Shown in pieces: positions 26,313 through 35,491 of a DNA stretch of 64,000 nucleotides. The stretch's first letter is position 1. Every line of letters starts with the position of its first letter. Source of the DNA: Bacillota bacterium (GTDB taxonomy: Bacteria; Bacillota; Clostridia; Tissierellales; MES13). Location: positions 32,724 through 96,723 of the forward strand of contig VENA01000058.1 of assembly GCA_009711785.1 (NCBI GenBank). The letters run 5' to 3'. The position numbers were made by a program, and so were the translations under genes. The notes below the pieces were generated by a model. The model worked only from the letters and a program-made list of their open reading frames with translations, was not told where the DNA came from and made no database searches.

Positions 26313-26442
26313 TTGTTCCCGGTTATAATTTTATATATAATAACCAGTTCCTCCTTTAGTTTTATTTTTTAAGACTATCTATAATTATAGTATCATTTCA
26401 TAATACATCAATATAGTTGAATATATTACAAAAAATACTAAA

Positions 26443-26466
26443 GACTACCAATAAAATATGGTAGTC
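26443..26466 (-). terminator. Terminator of the THUMP methyltransferase gene
   Basis: The stem GACTACCA/TGGTAGTC has an 8-nt A/T loop. An A-rich run on its left gives the U tract on the minus strand. Confidence 0.65.
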
Positions 26467-26493
26467 CAAATAAATATATAAAATTAATATTTT

Positions 26494-27630
26494 TTACTTC
26501 TTAGGTGGTCTCGGACCATAATACTGATAATAATCAACTTTGATTCTTCCATTGTATAACTTTCTTCTTTTATCTGCTTTTGAGCCATAAATCCTTTCGA
26601 AATCTTCATTAGATGTCAATATATATTTTGACCATGTCTTTAATCTTTTTAATTTCTCACCCATTATTTCATAAAGATCTTCAACTTCCTTTTCCCCTCC
26701 TAATCTTTCACCATATGGAGGATTGCATATTAAAATCCCATAATTATCACTTAAATTAAGCTTTTTAAAATCCTGTACTTTAAAGTCTATACATTCATCA
26801 ACTCCTGCATTAAAAGAATTCTCTTTAGCAACTTTTATAGCTTTATGATTAATATCAGTAGCAAAAATCTCAAGTTTTTCCTCTTGTCTAATAGACTTTA
26901 ATGCATTTACCCTTTCTTCTTTCCAAACTTTTTTACCTATACGTGGCCATTTTTCTGAAGCAAAGTTTCTATTAAGTCCTGGAGCAATATTTTTTCCAAT
27001 CATAGCTGCTTCTATAGGAATCGTTCCTGAACCACAGAATGGGTCTAATAATATTCTATCCTTATTAAAAAAGCTTAATTGTATCATAGCAGCTGCTAAA
27101 GTTTCTTTTAAAGGAGCTTTAATTGCATTTTCTCTATAGCCTCTTTTATGTAATCCTACACCACTAGTATCAATTGTTAATGTTGCTGTATCCTTTAATA
27201 AAGCAACTTGTATAGTAAACTCTGGGCCATCTTCTTTAAACCACTCTGTATTATACTTTTTCTTTAATTTTTCTACAACTGCTTTTTTTACTATAGATTG
27301 ACAATCTGGAACACTATATAATTTTGATTTTATAGATTTTCCTGTAACAGTAAATTTACCATTTTCAGTTATCCATTCTCCCCATGGTAAAGCCTTTGTT
27401 TTTTCAAATAACTCTTCAAAGGAGAAAGCTTTGAATTCTCCTAACTTAAGTAAAACTCTATCTGCTGATCTAAGCCATAAATTAGCCCTTGCTATAGCTG
27501 ATTCGTCGCCTTTAAAGGTTACCTTCCCATTTTCCACTTTGACGTCTTTATAACCTAAATTTTGGACTTCTCTTTTTACTACAGCTTCTAATCCAAATGT
27601 TGTTGTTGCTATTAATTCTAAATTATACAT
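26494..27630 (-). CDS. THUMP-domain class I RNA methyltransferase (RlmL/YpsC-like)
   Basis: The 378-residue protein has an N-terminal ferredoxin-like plus THUMP RNA-binding region (about 1-155) and a C-terminal SAM methyltransferase. Visible motifs are DPFCGSGTIPIEAA near residue 200 and NPPYGERLG near 305. The NPPY motif marks N-methylation of guanine, as in 23S rRNA m2G2445 formation by RlmL; the target here is inferred. Length matches the Firmicute YpsC-type proteins. The start is an ATG after GGAGAGG. Confidence 0.9.
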   Translation of the reverse strand: MYNLELIATTTFGLEAVVKREVQNLGYKDVKVENGKVTFKGDESAIARANLWLRSADRVLLKLGEFKAFSFEELFEKTKALPWGEWITENGKFTVTGKSIKSKLYSVPDCQSIVKKAVVEKLKKKYNTEWFKEDGPEFTIQVALLKDTATLTIDTSGVGLHKRGYRENAIKAPLKETLAAAMIQLSFFNKDRILLDPFCGSGTIPIEAAMIGKNIAPGLNRNFASEKWPRIGKKVWKEERVNALKSIRQEEKLEIFATDINHKAIKVAKENSFNAGVDECIDFKVQDFKKLNLSDNYGILICNPPYGERLGGEKEVEDLYEIMGEKLKRLKTWSKYILTSNEDFERIYGSKADKRRKLYNGRIKVDYYQYYGPRPPKK

Positions 27631-27926
27631 CTTACCTCTCCTAAAATTTATTTAATATTTTTACTACATTACCTTCTATTTTATAACTTTTAATAAATTA
27701 TATTATTATTTTTAGTTTCCCTATATTTAATTTCCATATACTTATTATAACATGATATATGTATGTTGTAGACTGAGATAATAATTTATTTTTCATCTCT
27801 ACCAATCTAATCAATAAGCTTATTACAGGTTATTTTAACAAACTTTTTAAAATTTATCTAATATTTTGTGTTTAACATATACTATAGGGGTATAAATTTA
27901 TTAACAAAACAATTGGAGGGATTAAA
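27631..27926. other. Intergenic region between THUMP methyltransferase and superoxide reductase
   Basis: These 296 nt are A/T-rich. They must hold the two divergent promoters; TATACT near 27885 is a plausible -10 for the superoxide reductase. I see no RNA structure, repeat or small reading frame with a ribosome site. Confidence 0.4.
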
Positions 27927-28301
27927 GTGAAAAGCATAAAAGAATATTTACAAACTGGAGATTTTAAAGGTGAAAAACACGTTCCTGTTATACACATTGA
28001 TGATGAAATTAACGCTGATGAAATGGTTGAGTTAAAGGTTTCAATCGGTGATGAGATAGCTCATCCTAATACTTTAGAACATCATATATCATGGATTAAA
28101 GTTTTCTTTATACCTAAAGAAGGTAAATTTCCTATAGAAATAGGTACTTTTAATTTTACAGCCCATGGTGAAGGTAATATATTTAATAAGCCTTCTGTAT
28201 CAACAAACTTTAAAACAACAAAGCCAGGTAGCATACATGTAATTAGTTACTGTAATTTACACGGTCTTTGGGAAAATAATAAAGAAATAAAAGTAAAATA
28301 A
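27927..28301 (+). CDS. Superoxide reductase (neelaredoxin type)
   Basis: The 124-residue protein reduces superoxide to peroxide without making oxygen. The Fe(His)4Cys site is complete: GEKHVPVI (His near 19, preceded by the Glu/Lys of the active loop), IAHPNTLEHHISW (two His near 47 and 53), and CNLHGLW near 113 for Cys and the last His. It lacks the N-terminal desulforedoxin domain, so it is the one-iron class. GTG start at 27927 after GGAGGG. It presumably takes electrons from rubredoxin. Confidence 0.93.
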   Translation: MKSIKEYLQTGDFKGEKHVPVIHIDDEINADEMVELKVSIGDEIAHPNTLEHHISWIKVFFIPKEGKFPIEIGTFNFTAHGEGNIFNKPSVSTNFKTTKPGSIHVISYCNLHGLWENNKEIKVK

Positions 28302-28322
28302 AAAGTGGCTTAAGCCACTTTT
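28301..28322. terminator. Bidirectional terminator after superoxide reductase
   Basis: A 22-bp perfect palindrome centred on GGCTTAAGCC ends in AAAA and TTTT tracts between convergent genes. Confidence 0.85.
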
Positions 28323-29054
28323 TTATTGATTAAATATACTATCTACAGGTTTTGCATATTTAAATTCCTTAATTTCATTATATTTAGGTAATAATACATC
28401 TTTCTCTTTACTTATATGAACTTCATATTCTTTATACATTAACTCCTGTATTAATCCAATATTAATAAGTTGAGATTTAAGTTCATCTGGGTCACCAACT
28501 GCCTTTATTTCAAAGGGAGGATTTATTGAATAATCATTAAATTTTATATTGTTTCCCTCTTTTAACACTTCAGCAAAGGGTGTATATCTAATCCCATTTA
28601 TGGAAATTCCTTCTGCTCCAGCTCCATTTAATGTACTTATTATTTCAAGTAAATAATCATAATTAGCAACTAAAAAACTAATATCTTGTCCATAGGTCTC
28701 TTCCATTTTAGGATCATCTAACTTAAATATGATACCTGGGCCATGAGCTTTTTCATAACCAGCATATATTTTATATTTTGATATTTCATTAGATAATATG
28801 TTTACATATCTATTTTTCTCTGATACTTTTTTCTCTTCTTTTAAAATTTCACTTTCGATTTCATTTAATTTAGATGAAAGTTTTTCTTTTTCTTCATTTA
28901 AGTTTTCTATTTTAGAAATAAGTTCCTTTGATTTAGTAGTAGGTAATGAACCCTTTCCTACAACCTTATCCACTGTATTAAACTGAATTGAAAGAATAAT
29001 TCCTAATAATGCACATATAAAAGCTATTGCTAATTTATCATTAATCTTTTTCAT
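28323..29054 (-). CDS. DUF881-family membrane protein
   Basis: The 243-residue protein has one N-terminal transmembrane helix (about 9-25), a coiled coil (about 40-90) and an extracytoplasmic domain with GPGIIFKLDDP, ISFLVANYDYLLEIISTLNGAGAEGISING. That is the DUF881 architecture of YlxW/YlxX proteins, usually near cell-division genes and of unknown role. Here it stands alone rather than next to ftsQ, sbp or spoIIR. The start is an ATG after TAGGAGG. Confidence 0.85.
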   Translation of the reverse strand: MKKINDKLAIAFICALLGIILSIQFNTVDKVVGKGSLPTTKSKELISKIENLNEEKEKLSSKLNEIESEILKEEKKVSEKNRYVNILSNEISKYKIYAGYEKAHGPGIIFKLDDPKMEETYGQDISFLVANYDYLLEIISTLNGAGAEGISINGIRYTPFAEVLKEGNNIKFNDYSINPPFEIKAVGDPDELKSQLINIGLIQELMYKEYEVHISKEKDVLLPKYNEIKEFKYAKPVDSIFNQ

Positions 29055-29178
29055 TATTGTCCTCCTAAAAGTAACATCCTACTTATTATTTAAATTTTAT
29101 AATAAATTATACCAATTTTCAATTTAGTTTTCTAATTTATTAAATAGTTAGTTATTTGGTTATAATAATATTATACCC

Positions 29179-29207
29179 TTGACATGATAGAAAACATATA
29201 ATATTAT
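29179..29207 (+). promoter_or_regulatory. Promoter of the T-box-tyrS transcript
   Basis: -35 TTGACA (29179-29184), 17-nt spacer and -10 TATTAT (29202-29207) lie just before the T-box leader. Confidence 0.7.
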
Positions 29208-29224
29208 TATAAAAAACTATATTA

Positions 29225-29437
29225 AACTATGAAAGAGATAGTAGCAATTTTTAGTTTTTACAGAGAGCAGACTGGTTGGTGAAAAGTTTGTAGCTAAAAA
29301 TCAAGCGAATTACACTCTGGAGTTTCAATGTGAAAGCATTGCGATTATCACACGTTACAGTGATTCAAGGCATCTATAGATGCAAATTAAGGTGGTACCA
29401 CGGGTCTTCTCGTCCTTAGACGAGAAAGGCCCTTTTT
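29225..29437 (+). ncRNA. T-box leader of tyrS (tyrosine-specific)
   Basis: A stem I region is followed by the candidate specifier codon TAC at 29311-29313, with the customary purine after it. The T-box sequence AAGGTGGTACCACGG is at 29389-29403. A terminator follows with stem GGGTCTTCTCGTC paired to GACGAGAAAGGCCC (29402-29432) and five T. Uncharged tRNA-Tyr would stabilise the antiterminator and allow tyrS expression. Confidence 0.9.
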
Positions 29438-29460
29438 ATACTTTTTGGAGGTGGATAATT

Positions 29461-30687
29461 ATGTCTAATGTTTATGATGTATTAGTAGAAAGAGGCTTTA
29501 TTGAACAAGCAACCCACGAAGATGAAATAAAAGAACTTTTAAGTAAGAAAAAAGTAAAATTTTATATAGGATTTGATCCTACTGCTGATAGCTTACATTT
29601 AGGACACTTTATACAAGTTATGGTGATGATGCATATGCAAAAGGCAGGTCATGTACCTATAGCCTTAGTAGGTGGAGGTACAGCTCAAGTTGGTGATCCG
29701 ACTGGTAAAACAGAAATGCGTAAGATGTTAACAGAAGAAAAAATTAACAAAAATGCTGAAGGTATTAAAAATCAATTATCTAAATTTATAAATATTAACG
29801 ATGACAACGGCTATGTTGTTAATAATGCTGACTGGCTCAAAGGTTTAACTTATATTCCTTTTTTAAGAGAAATAGGAAGACATTTTTCAGTTAATAGAAT
29901 GCTTACTGCTGAATGTTTTAAATCCCGTATGGAAAAGGGATTATCCTTTTTAGAATTTAACTATATGATAATGCAGTCTTATGACTTTTTAGAACTAAAT
30001 AGAAGATATGACTGTAAACTTCAAATGGGTGGAAATGATCAATGGTCAAATATTTTAGGTGGTGTTGACTTAATAAGAAGAGTTGATGGAAATTCTGCTT
30101 ATGGTTTAACTTTTAAACTATTAACAACAAGTGAAGGTAAAAAAATGGGTAAAACAGAATCCGGTGCTATCTGGATTGATAAAGAGAAAACATCACCCTA
30201 CGATATGTATCAATACCTTAGAAATATCCAAGATGCTGATGTAGAAAATGCCCTATCTTTACTGACTTTCCTTCCTATGGATGAAGTTAGAAGACTTAGT
30301 TCTTTAAAAGGAAAAGAGATTAATAAAGCAAAGGAAATCCTAGCTTATGAATTTACTAAAATTATTCATGGTGAAGAAGAAGCTAAAAAAGCTCAAAAGG
30401 CAGCTAAAGCTTTATTTAGTAACGGTGATACTAAAGCTAGTGTACCTTCTACTGACATTGATAAAGAAAAATTTGAAAATGGTATGGATATTTTAACTCT
30501 TTTAACAGAAATAGAACTTATTTCTTCAAAGGGAGAAGGTAGACGTCTTATTAAGCAAGGTGGTATATATGTGGAAGATGAAAGAGTTACCGACTTTAGA
30601 AAAGAAATAACTGTTGATGATTTCACTGATGACAAACTTATGGTAAGAAGAGGTAAAAAAGTACACCATCAGATAAACTTAATATAA
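29461..30687 (+). CDS. tyrS: Tyrosyl-tRNA synthetase
   Basis: The 408-residue class I synthetase charges tRNA-Tyr. DSLHLGHF is the HIGH motif near residue 45, and [12 protein letters not shown] is the KMSKS equivalent near 230. The tyrosine pocket appears in [27 protein letters not shown]. The C-terminal S4 RNA-binding domain runs from about 340. ATG at 29461 after GGAGGTGG is the true start; the frame is open further back only because it runs through the T-box leader. Confidence 0.97.
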   Translation: MSNVYDVLVERGFIEQATHEDEIKELLSKKKVKFYIGFDPTADSLHLGHFIQVMVMMHMQKAGHVPIALVGGGTAQVGDPTGKTEMRKMLTEEKINKNAEGIKNQLSKFININDDNGYVVNNADWLKGLTYIPFLREIGRHFSVNRMLTAECFKSRMEKGLSFLEFNYMIMQSYDFLELNRRYDCKLQMGGNDQWSNILGGVDLIRRVDGNSAYGLTFKLLTTSEGKKMGKTESGAIWIDKEKTSPYDMYQYLRNIQDADVENALSLLTFLPMDEVRRLSSLKGKEINKAKEILAYEFTKIIHGEEEAKKAQKAAKALFSNGDTKASVPSTDIDKEKFENGMDILTLLTEIELISSKGEGRRLIKQGGIYVEDERVTDFRKEITVDDFTDDKLMVRRGKKVHHQINLI

Positions 30688-30691
30688 TGAT

Positions 30692-30716
30692 AAAAGTGAC
30701 CACTGTGGTCACTTTT
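30692..30716. terminator. Bidirectional terminator after tyrS
   Basis: The stem AAAAGTGACCAC/GTGGTCACTTTT with a single-base centre lies between convergent genes. Confidence 0.85.
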
Positions 30717-30999
30717 ATTTATCTTCAATAAATAATTCTAATCCTCCAAACTTATTAGCTAATCCATTATATAAAAGTGCAAATAATGATCCAAAAGCTC
30801 CATAAAAAACTACTAATAATATTGGCATAAACATATATCCAACTCCTATAAATATAGCCATTGTTTCTTGAGTAATAAACCCTATAAACGTAGCTATACA
30901 ACCTATTAAAACCATAATTATAGCAGGTATTAATGCAAAATAAATTAATATTTTAAATACGCTTTTTACATCTAACTTTTTTATCTCTATCCTTCTCAA
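30715..30999 (-). CDS. Small membrane protein, DUF3566-like
   Basis: The 94-residue product has a basic head, then two long hydrophobic segments (about 13-45 and 48-80), and a C-terminal GLYNGLANKFGGLEL-type sequence. The tail LANKFGGLEL resembles the end of DUF3566-type membrane proteins, but I hold this lightly. TTG start at 30999 after GGAGGAGA. It is followed by the tyrS terminator and probably monocistronic. Confidence 0.65.
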   Translation of the reverse strand: MRRIEIKKLDVKSVFKILIYFALIPAIIMVLIGCIATFIGFITQETMAIFIGVGYMFMPILLVVFYGAFGSLFALLYNGLANKFGGLELFIEDK

Positions 31000-31054
31000 T
31001 ATATCTCCTCCTTTTATTACACCTTAACATAATTAAAACCCATAGAAGTAAAGT

Positions 31055-31082
31055 AAAAGGTATGATAAAAATCATACCTTTT
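31055..31082 (-). terminator. Terminator of the kinase-Nudix unit
   Basis: A 12-bp stem AAAAGGTATGAT/ATCATACCTTTT with loop AAAA overlaps the Nudix stop. Confidence 0.8.
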
Positions 31083-31695
31083 CATTTTTTAATATATCTA
31101 TAAAGTTTTTAGTAATTCTTGCAGTAATACCCCATATTGTATATTTATCGTACTCATAAAAGTATACAGGGTAATTACCTGTTCTCCAATTATACTCTTC
31201 TCCATTTTCAATTAAATGGTATGGAAAGTGTTTATGGGGTTTTGGTTTTAAATGAACTTTATATTCCTTAGGTTTATTTTTAAGTAAAAATTTAAGAGGT
31301 ACTGTAAATATTTCATGTACCTCAGCTTTACTAAACTCAATATCCTTTATATGAGTATCATTTAAAAAAGCTATATAGGGATAAATTGATATATTATATG
31401 GTAATATCATATAATCAAGTTCTCCTAAAACTTTTATTTTTTTTATTGATAATCTAAGTTCTTCATGGGTCTCTCTCACTGCTGCTTTTTTAAAGGTTTC
31501 ATTATATTCTACTTTTCCTCCCGGAAAAGATATCTCTCCTGGCTGAGTGTCTAAATCCTTTGCTCTTACTTCATATAAAAGATGTATTTCGTCATTCACA
31601 TATATTAATGGTATTAATACTGCAAAATCATCGTGAATTCCTAAGGGTTTTCCCTTTCTCTTTTCAAACCTTTTTTTTATATTTATTAAATCCAC
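31072..31695 (-). CDS. Nudix hydrolase, CoA pyrophosphatase-like
   Basis: The 207-residue protein has the Nudix box starting at GGKVEYNE, with the REThEEL helix (G-x5-E-x7-RE-x2-EE) near residues 58-80. It is preceded by the PGEISFPGG element that marks the NudL/CoA pyrophosphatase subgroup. It would hydrolyse CoA or a related nucleotide diphosphate. GTG start at 31695 after AAAGGTGA. It follows the histidine kinase by 18 nt and so likely shares its transcript. Confidence 0.85.
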   Translation of the reverse strand: MDLINIKKRFEKRKGKPLGIHDDFAVLIPLIYVNDEIHLLYEVRAKDLDTQPGEISFPGGKVEYNETFKKAAVRETHEELRLSIKKIKVLGELDYMILPYNISIYPYIAFLNDTHIKDIEFSKAEVHEIFTVPLKFLLKNKPKEYKVHLKPKPHKHFPYHLIENGEEYNWRTGNYPVYFYEYDKYTIWGITARITKNFIDILKNEKV

Positions 31696-31713
31696 TATAT
31701 CACCTTTCTTATC

Positions 31714-33735
31714 CTATGAATATATATCAGAAAATTCAATATTAATTCTTTCTATACGTCCTTTATTAGAATTATATTTATCATATTTATTATGCTTTAC
31801 TTTCTTAATTGGTAACTTAATTATAACTTTAGTTCCCTTATTCTCTTCACTTTCTACGGATATGTTCCCATCATGTAGTTTTACTAAAGATTTTACTATA
31901 CTAAGTCCTATTCCACTGCCTTCATGCATTCTTGTTAAAGACTTATCGACTTGTCTAAATCTATCAAAAATAATATCTGTTTTTTCCTTAGGAATCCCTA
32001 CTCCTGTATCTTTTATTATTATTATAACATGATTTGTATCTGTTTTTATGTTAACTGATATTTTATCTCCAGGGTTAGTAAATTTAACACTATTAGATAA
32101 TAAATTTAGAATTATTCTTTCCATTGCATCAGCATCTATTGCAGTTATTAATTCTTCTATTTCTGTATCAAAAATAAAATTTATATCCTTATGTTTAATA
32201 TAATCTGCAACAGATAAAGTAATATCCTCAACTATTGAAATAATATTATAATTTTTAAAATTTAAATTATAAAATCCTGATCCTAATTTAGTTACATCTA
32301 TCATATTATTAATAAGCCTAAGTAATCTATAACAGTTTTGTTTCATTGTCTTTATATGTTTTATGGCATTAGTATGTCTATTTTCATAAGAACTACTATG
32401 TAAAGTACTCTCTATTAATTGTATTGCCCCTAAAATAATATTAAGAGGAGTTCTAAACTCATGGGAAAGGTTTGCAAAAAATTCAGTGGTTAATTTATTA
32501 TATTCTATCGCTTCATTTAATTTAACTTCTGTTTCTCTTCTTAATTTTTCTTCTCTTTTTCGCTTTGTAATATCTCTAATAACAGTTTGTGTAGCTATCT
32601 CTCCTCCATAGGGAAATATTGTGGATTTAGACTCTATATCAATAATTTTTCCATCAGTTCTTACTATCTTTTGCTCTACTAAGGGAGTACCTTCTCCATA
32701 TTTATGTATTCTTTCAATTAACTTTATACCCTTATTGTGATGATTTTTATGAAGAAAATCTAATACATTTCTTCCATGTAAATCTATAGCATGATTAAAT
32801 CCTAATAATTTCACAGCTTCTCTATTTACAAAAACTATTTTCCCTTTTTTATGAACAACAATAGCATCAGGAGAATCCTCAGATAATCTTCTATATCTTT
32901 CCTGACTTTCATAAAGAGCTTTAGATATCCTTTTCTGTTCACTTATATCTGTCATTACTCCAACTATTCCAGTACATTTTCCATCTGCATCCTTAAATAA
33001 TGCATTAGTAAATGAAACATCATGATTAGTTCCATCGTTATGGGGCACAATATAATTATACCTTTGAATACCTCCATTATCTCTTAATTTTTTATCCATT
33101 TCATTATATTTATTACATATCTTTTTTGGAAATAATTCTTCATTTGACTTTCCTATTATATTTTCTTTTTCTATACCTAAAAATGCAGCAAAGGAATTAT
33201 TACAATCTATATATTTACTTTCATTATCCTTAATATAAATAGGAAAAGGTATAGTATTTAATAATTTTTCTTGAAATAATATTCTATCTTTTAACGCCTT
33301 TTTATATCTTTTATCCATGGTTACATCTATAAAATTCCACACTCTTCCCTTAATTTTATTATCATATATTAAAGACTTAGAATATAAAGAAAAAATCCTA
33401 CCATCATTAAAATAAATAGTATCTCTAAATACTCCATCAGAATCGTAGGATTTATTTACCTTTGATATAAACTTCTCTGGAAACATAAGCTGACTTTTAA
33501 CATATTCTAACAATTTTTTATCACTCTTACTATTAAAAATACTTTCTGGGATTTTCCACATTTTTTTAAAGGGTTTATTTGCATGGATAATTTTTCTATG
33601 TTTACTAACTACTAAAATACCCTCTGACGTTGAATCTAGTATTGTTTTTAAAACTAAACTATTAAGCTCTTCATTATCTTTTTCTTTCTTAGAGGATTGC
33701 ATTGTACAATCATTACACTTATTATCATCTTCCAT
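31714..33735 (-). CDS. Multi-PAS sensor histidine kinase, orphan
   Basis: The product starts at the ATG at 33735 after AAGGAGGTGG and has about 673 residues with no clear transmembrane helix, so it senses in the cytosol. Three PAS domains (about 30-140, 155-275, 285-400) precede the HisKA box FFANLSHEFRTPLNIILG and an HATPase domain with N box NLLSNSVKFTNPG, DTGVGIP and GSGIGLSIVKSLV. A CNDC motif lies near the N-terminus. There is no response regulator nearby; such orphan kinases in Clostridia often phosphorylate Spo0A, which is an inference here. The last residues, ERINIEFSDIYS, recur in the kinase at 43401. Confidence 0.92.
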   Translation of the reverse strand: MEDDNKCNDCTMQSSKKEKDNEELNSLVLKTILDSTSEGILVVSKHRKIIHANKPFKKMWKIPESIFNSKSDKKLLEYVKSQLMFPEKFISKVNKSYDSDGVFRDTIYFNDGRIFSLYSKSLIYDNKIKGRVWNFIDVTMDKRYKKALKDRILFQEKLLNTIPFPIYIKDNESKYIDCNNSFAAFLGIEKENIIGKSNEELFPKKICNKYNEMDKKLRDNGGIQRYNYIVPHNDGTNHDVSFTNALFKDADGKCTGIVGVMTDISEQKRISKALYESQERYRRLSEDSPDAIVVHKKGKIVFVNREAVKLLGFNHAIDLHGRNVLDFLHKNHHNKGIKLIERIHKYGEGTPLVEQKIVRTDGKIIDIESKSTIFPYGGEIATQTVIRDITKRKREEKLRRETEVKLNEAIEYNKLTTEFFANLSHEFRTPLNIILGAIQLIESTLHSSSYENRHTNAIKHIKTMKQNCYRLLRLINNMIDVTKLGSGFYNLNFKNYNIISIVEDITLSVADYIKHKDINFIFDTEIEELITAIDADAMERIILNLLSNSVKFTNPGDKISVNIKTDTNHVIIIIKDTGVGIPKEKTDIIFDRFRQVDKSLTRMHEGSGIGLSIVKSLVKLHDGNISVESEENKGTKVIIKLPIKKVKHNKYDKYNSNKGRIERINIEFSDIYS

Positions 33736-33834
33736 ACAAACCACCTCCTTAAAATTATATATTCTACAATTTTTTACTACATCCTTTATTTTTTGTAATA
33801 TCTTTTCATTATCTCCTATATAACAAATTAAAAA

Positions 33835-33849
33835 AGGGCCACCGGCCCT
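33835..33849 (-). terminator. GC-rich hairpin at the right end of the IS element
   Basis: The stem AGGGCC/GGCCCT with loop ACC is unusually G/C-rich for this DNA. It is followed on the minus strand by about six U. It ends the tnpB/omega-RNA region and would also insulate the kinase downstream. Confidence 0.6.
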
Positions 33850-34105
33850 AATGTAAATTCTCTTCCCGACAATTTTCTCCCATATGTCCTATCCGTGAAC
33901 CTCCACCACTTTCGCCTACCGGCTTATAAGTAGATAACCCAAATGTATGATTTGGTGTTAGTCACTTAGTTTCTTCATAAGAAGTGATGGCTTCTTAGTC
34001 TTGGCTAAGAATTTTTCCTGATTCATAGAGCTATGCCTTCTATGTTAGCAAGGTCTTATTTCACTCTCCACAGGCTCAACCCGTAGTCCCTACGGTGTTT
34101 TTATG
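33850..34105 (-). ncRNA. Candidate TnpB-associated omega-RNA region
   Basis: These 256 nt directly follow the tnpB stop and lead to the element's right end. They carry a perfect hairpin CCGTAG/CTACGG (34081-34095) and a segment that still resembles the usual TnpB tail (SSMNQEKFLAKTK in one frame). In the IS605 family this region gives the guide RNA of TnpB, with the guide taken from beyond the right end. No direct evidence of transcription is visible. Confidence 0.45.
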
Positions 34106-35209
34106 CTATACTTGTGTATTTAGTTCCTTTAGTCCTTGCTTGAGTATATTTATACTTGCATTTATATCCCTATCGATACTTTTTGCATCACAATTAGGAC
34201 AATCCCATTTTCTAATACTTAGAGGCATAGTCTCCATAATATACCCACAAAAAGAGCAGGTTTTGCTACTTGGAACCATCTATCTATCTTATAAATTGTC
34301 CTTTTATACCATTTTGATTTATATTCTAAGTATGAATAGAATTTATGCCAACTCACATCTGCAATGTTTTTAGCTAGTTTTTTATTTTTCATCATATTTT
34401 TTACTGCTAAATCTTCAAGAATTATAACTTGATTTTCGTTTATAATTCTCTTAGATAATTTATGCAAAAAATCTTGTCTTTGATTTTTTATTTTTTCATG
34501 TAATTTAGCTACTTTTTGTTTTTGTTTGCACCAATTATTGCTAAACTTCTGTTTTTTACTTAATTTCTTTTGTTCCCTTGCTAGTTTTTTTAGAGATTTG
34601 TTTAGATACTTATGATTCTTAATTTTTTCACCATTAGATAATATAGCAAAATCTTTGATGCCTAGATCAATCCCTATTTCATCATCCGATTTTTCCATAG
34701 ACTCTATGTCTAATTCTGTAACTATAGAAACATAATATTTGTTTGTAGGTGATTTGGAAATAGTAGCATTTAAATTTTCCTTCTACATATCTATGAACCT
34801 TTGACTTAACCCACTTTAGCTTTGGCAACTTTATTTTATTACTCTTTACTTGAACATTATTATTTACATAGTTTATAGTATATGTGTTTTTAGAGTCTTT
34901 CTTACTCTTAAATTTTGGAAACCCAATGTTTTTATCCCTAAAGAAGTTTTTGAATGCTCTATCTAGATATCTAATTGCCATCTGTAGTGAAGTACTGTCT
35001 ACTTCCTTTAACCATGATAATTCTTTCTTTAGCTTCGGAAGTTGGTTTTGTTGCTTAGTATATCCTATCCCTTTGCCTTCAGACTTATATACTTCTATTC
35101 TCTGATCCAAAAAATAATTATATATGAATCTAGTACATCCGAAGGTTTTCTCTATTAGTTCTATTTGTTTTTCTGTTGGATATATTCTAAACTTATATGC
35201 CTTATTCAC
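34106..35209 (-). pseudogene. tnpB: tnpB, RNA-guided nuclease of the IS605 element, frameshifted
   Basis: The reading frame starts VNKAYKFRIYPTEKQIELIEKT at the GTG at 35209 and is broken at least twice. Near 34780 the frame shifts by one net base. Near 34272 a GG replaces an expected GGG, so the frame at 34219 ends falsely in ALFVGILWRLCL. Joined across frames, the protein has the RuvC pieces IGIDLGIKDF, VIILEDLAVKNM and SIDRDINASINI. It also has the zinc ribbon SSKTCSFCGY plus DCPNCD. All catalytic acids remain. The two lesions make it inactive unless they are base-calling errors. Confidence 0.85.
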
Positions 35210-35218
35210 AGTATTTAC

Positions 35219-35359
35219 CTACTTTTTTCTTTGGTTTCTATATATTTCTTTAAGTCTCTCACTTATATTATCATCTATAACTCTTCTACGATATTTTACA
35301 ACTAGTACTAGATGATAATTCAGTAAAAATACTGAATGATTATTACTATCTAATTCCAT
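35219..35359 (-). pseudogene. tnpA: tnpA, Y1 transposase remnant (N-terminal 40 residues)
   Basis: The ATG at 35359 opens MELDSNNHSVFLLNYHLVLV, continuing VKYRRRVIDD, a typical IS200-type Y1 transposase start. After about 40 residues the similarity ends and a TAG follows at 35219. The HUH motif and the catalytic Tyr are missing. The tnpB start follows within 10 nt, so an internal deletion of roughly 300 bases has removed the rest. It is too short to be listed by most callers. Confidence 0.8.
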
Positions 35360-35421
35360 TATATCAACATTCTTTACTATTTTAAGACTGTTTATTTATT
35401 CTAACCATAGTAATGTCAAAT

Positions 35422-35456
35422 TATTATTATTTAGACATCGAGTCTAAATAATAATA
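35422..35456. repeat. Left-end hairpin of the IS element
   Basis: The 15-bp perfect arms TATTATTATTTAGAC and GTCTAAATAATAATA enclose loop ATCGA. It lies 60-100 nt before tnpA and is a candidate transposase-binding subterminal hairpin. Confidence 0.55.
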
Positions 35457-35491
35457 GTGCTTATATCTCCCACTTATAGAAGTTGGGAGAC

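Larger units (their letters stand above)
33835..35491 (-). mobile_element. Decayed IS200/IS605-family element with tnpA and tnpB remnants
   Basis: Gene order on the minus strand is a tnpA remnant (35219-35359) then tnpB (34106-35209), as in IS605. The left end has two hairpins: TATTATTATTTAGAC with its complement (35422-35456) and CTCCCACTT with AAGTTGGGAG (35467-35489). The right part, 33835-34105, is non-coding and rich in small hairpins such as CCGTAGTCCCTACGG, as expected of the omega-RNA region. There is no target duplication, as is normal for this family. The left end abuts the aminotransferase pseudogene. Exact ends are estimates. Both genes are broken, so the element is not autonomous. 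Confidence 0.8.

Noticed and set aside
29380..29460. Extension of tyrS to an upstream ATG at 29380
   Set aside because: It would translate the T-box and its terminator. ATG at 29461 has a GGAGG site and matches the family N-terminus.
33736..33860. Open frame upstream of the PAS kinase start, possibly an N-terminal extension or the C-terminal end of the aminotransferase
   Set aside because: The frame stays open through the GC-rich hairpin of the IS end, so it is chance openness. The ATG at 33735 has an ideal ribosome site.
33850..34105. Segment with GAAAGTGGTGGAGGTTCACGG considered as a riboswitch
   Set aside because: It matches no riboswitch core I can recall and lies at the 3' end of tnpB, where the omega-RNA is expected.
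34095..34373. Plus-strand frames opposite tnpB (also 34884-35105 and 35124-35315)
   Set aside because: Shadows of the tnpB/tnpA remnants; no ribosome sites and hydrophobic low-complexity products.
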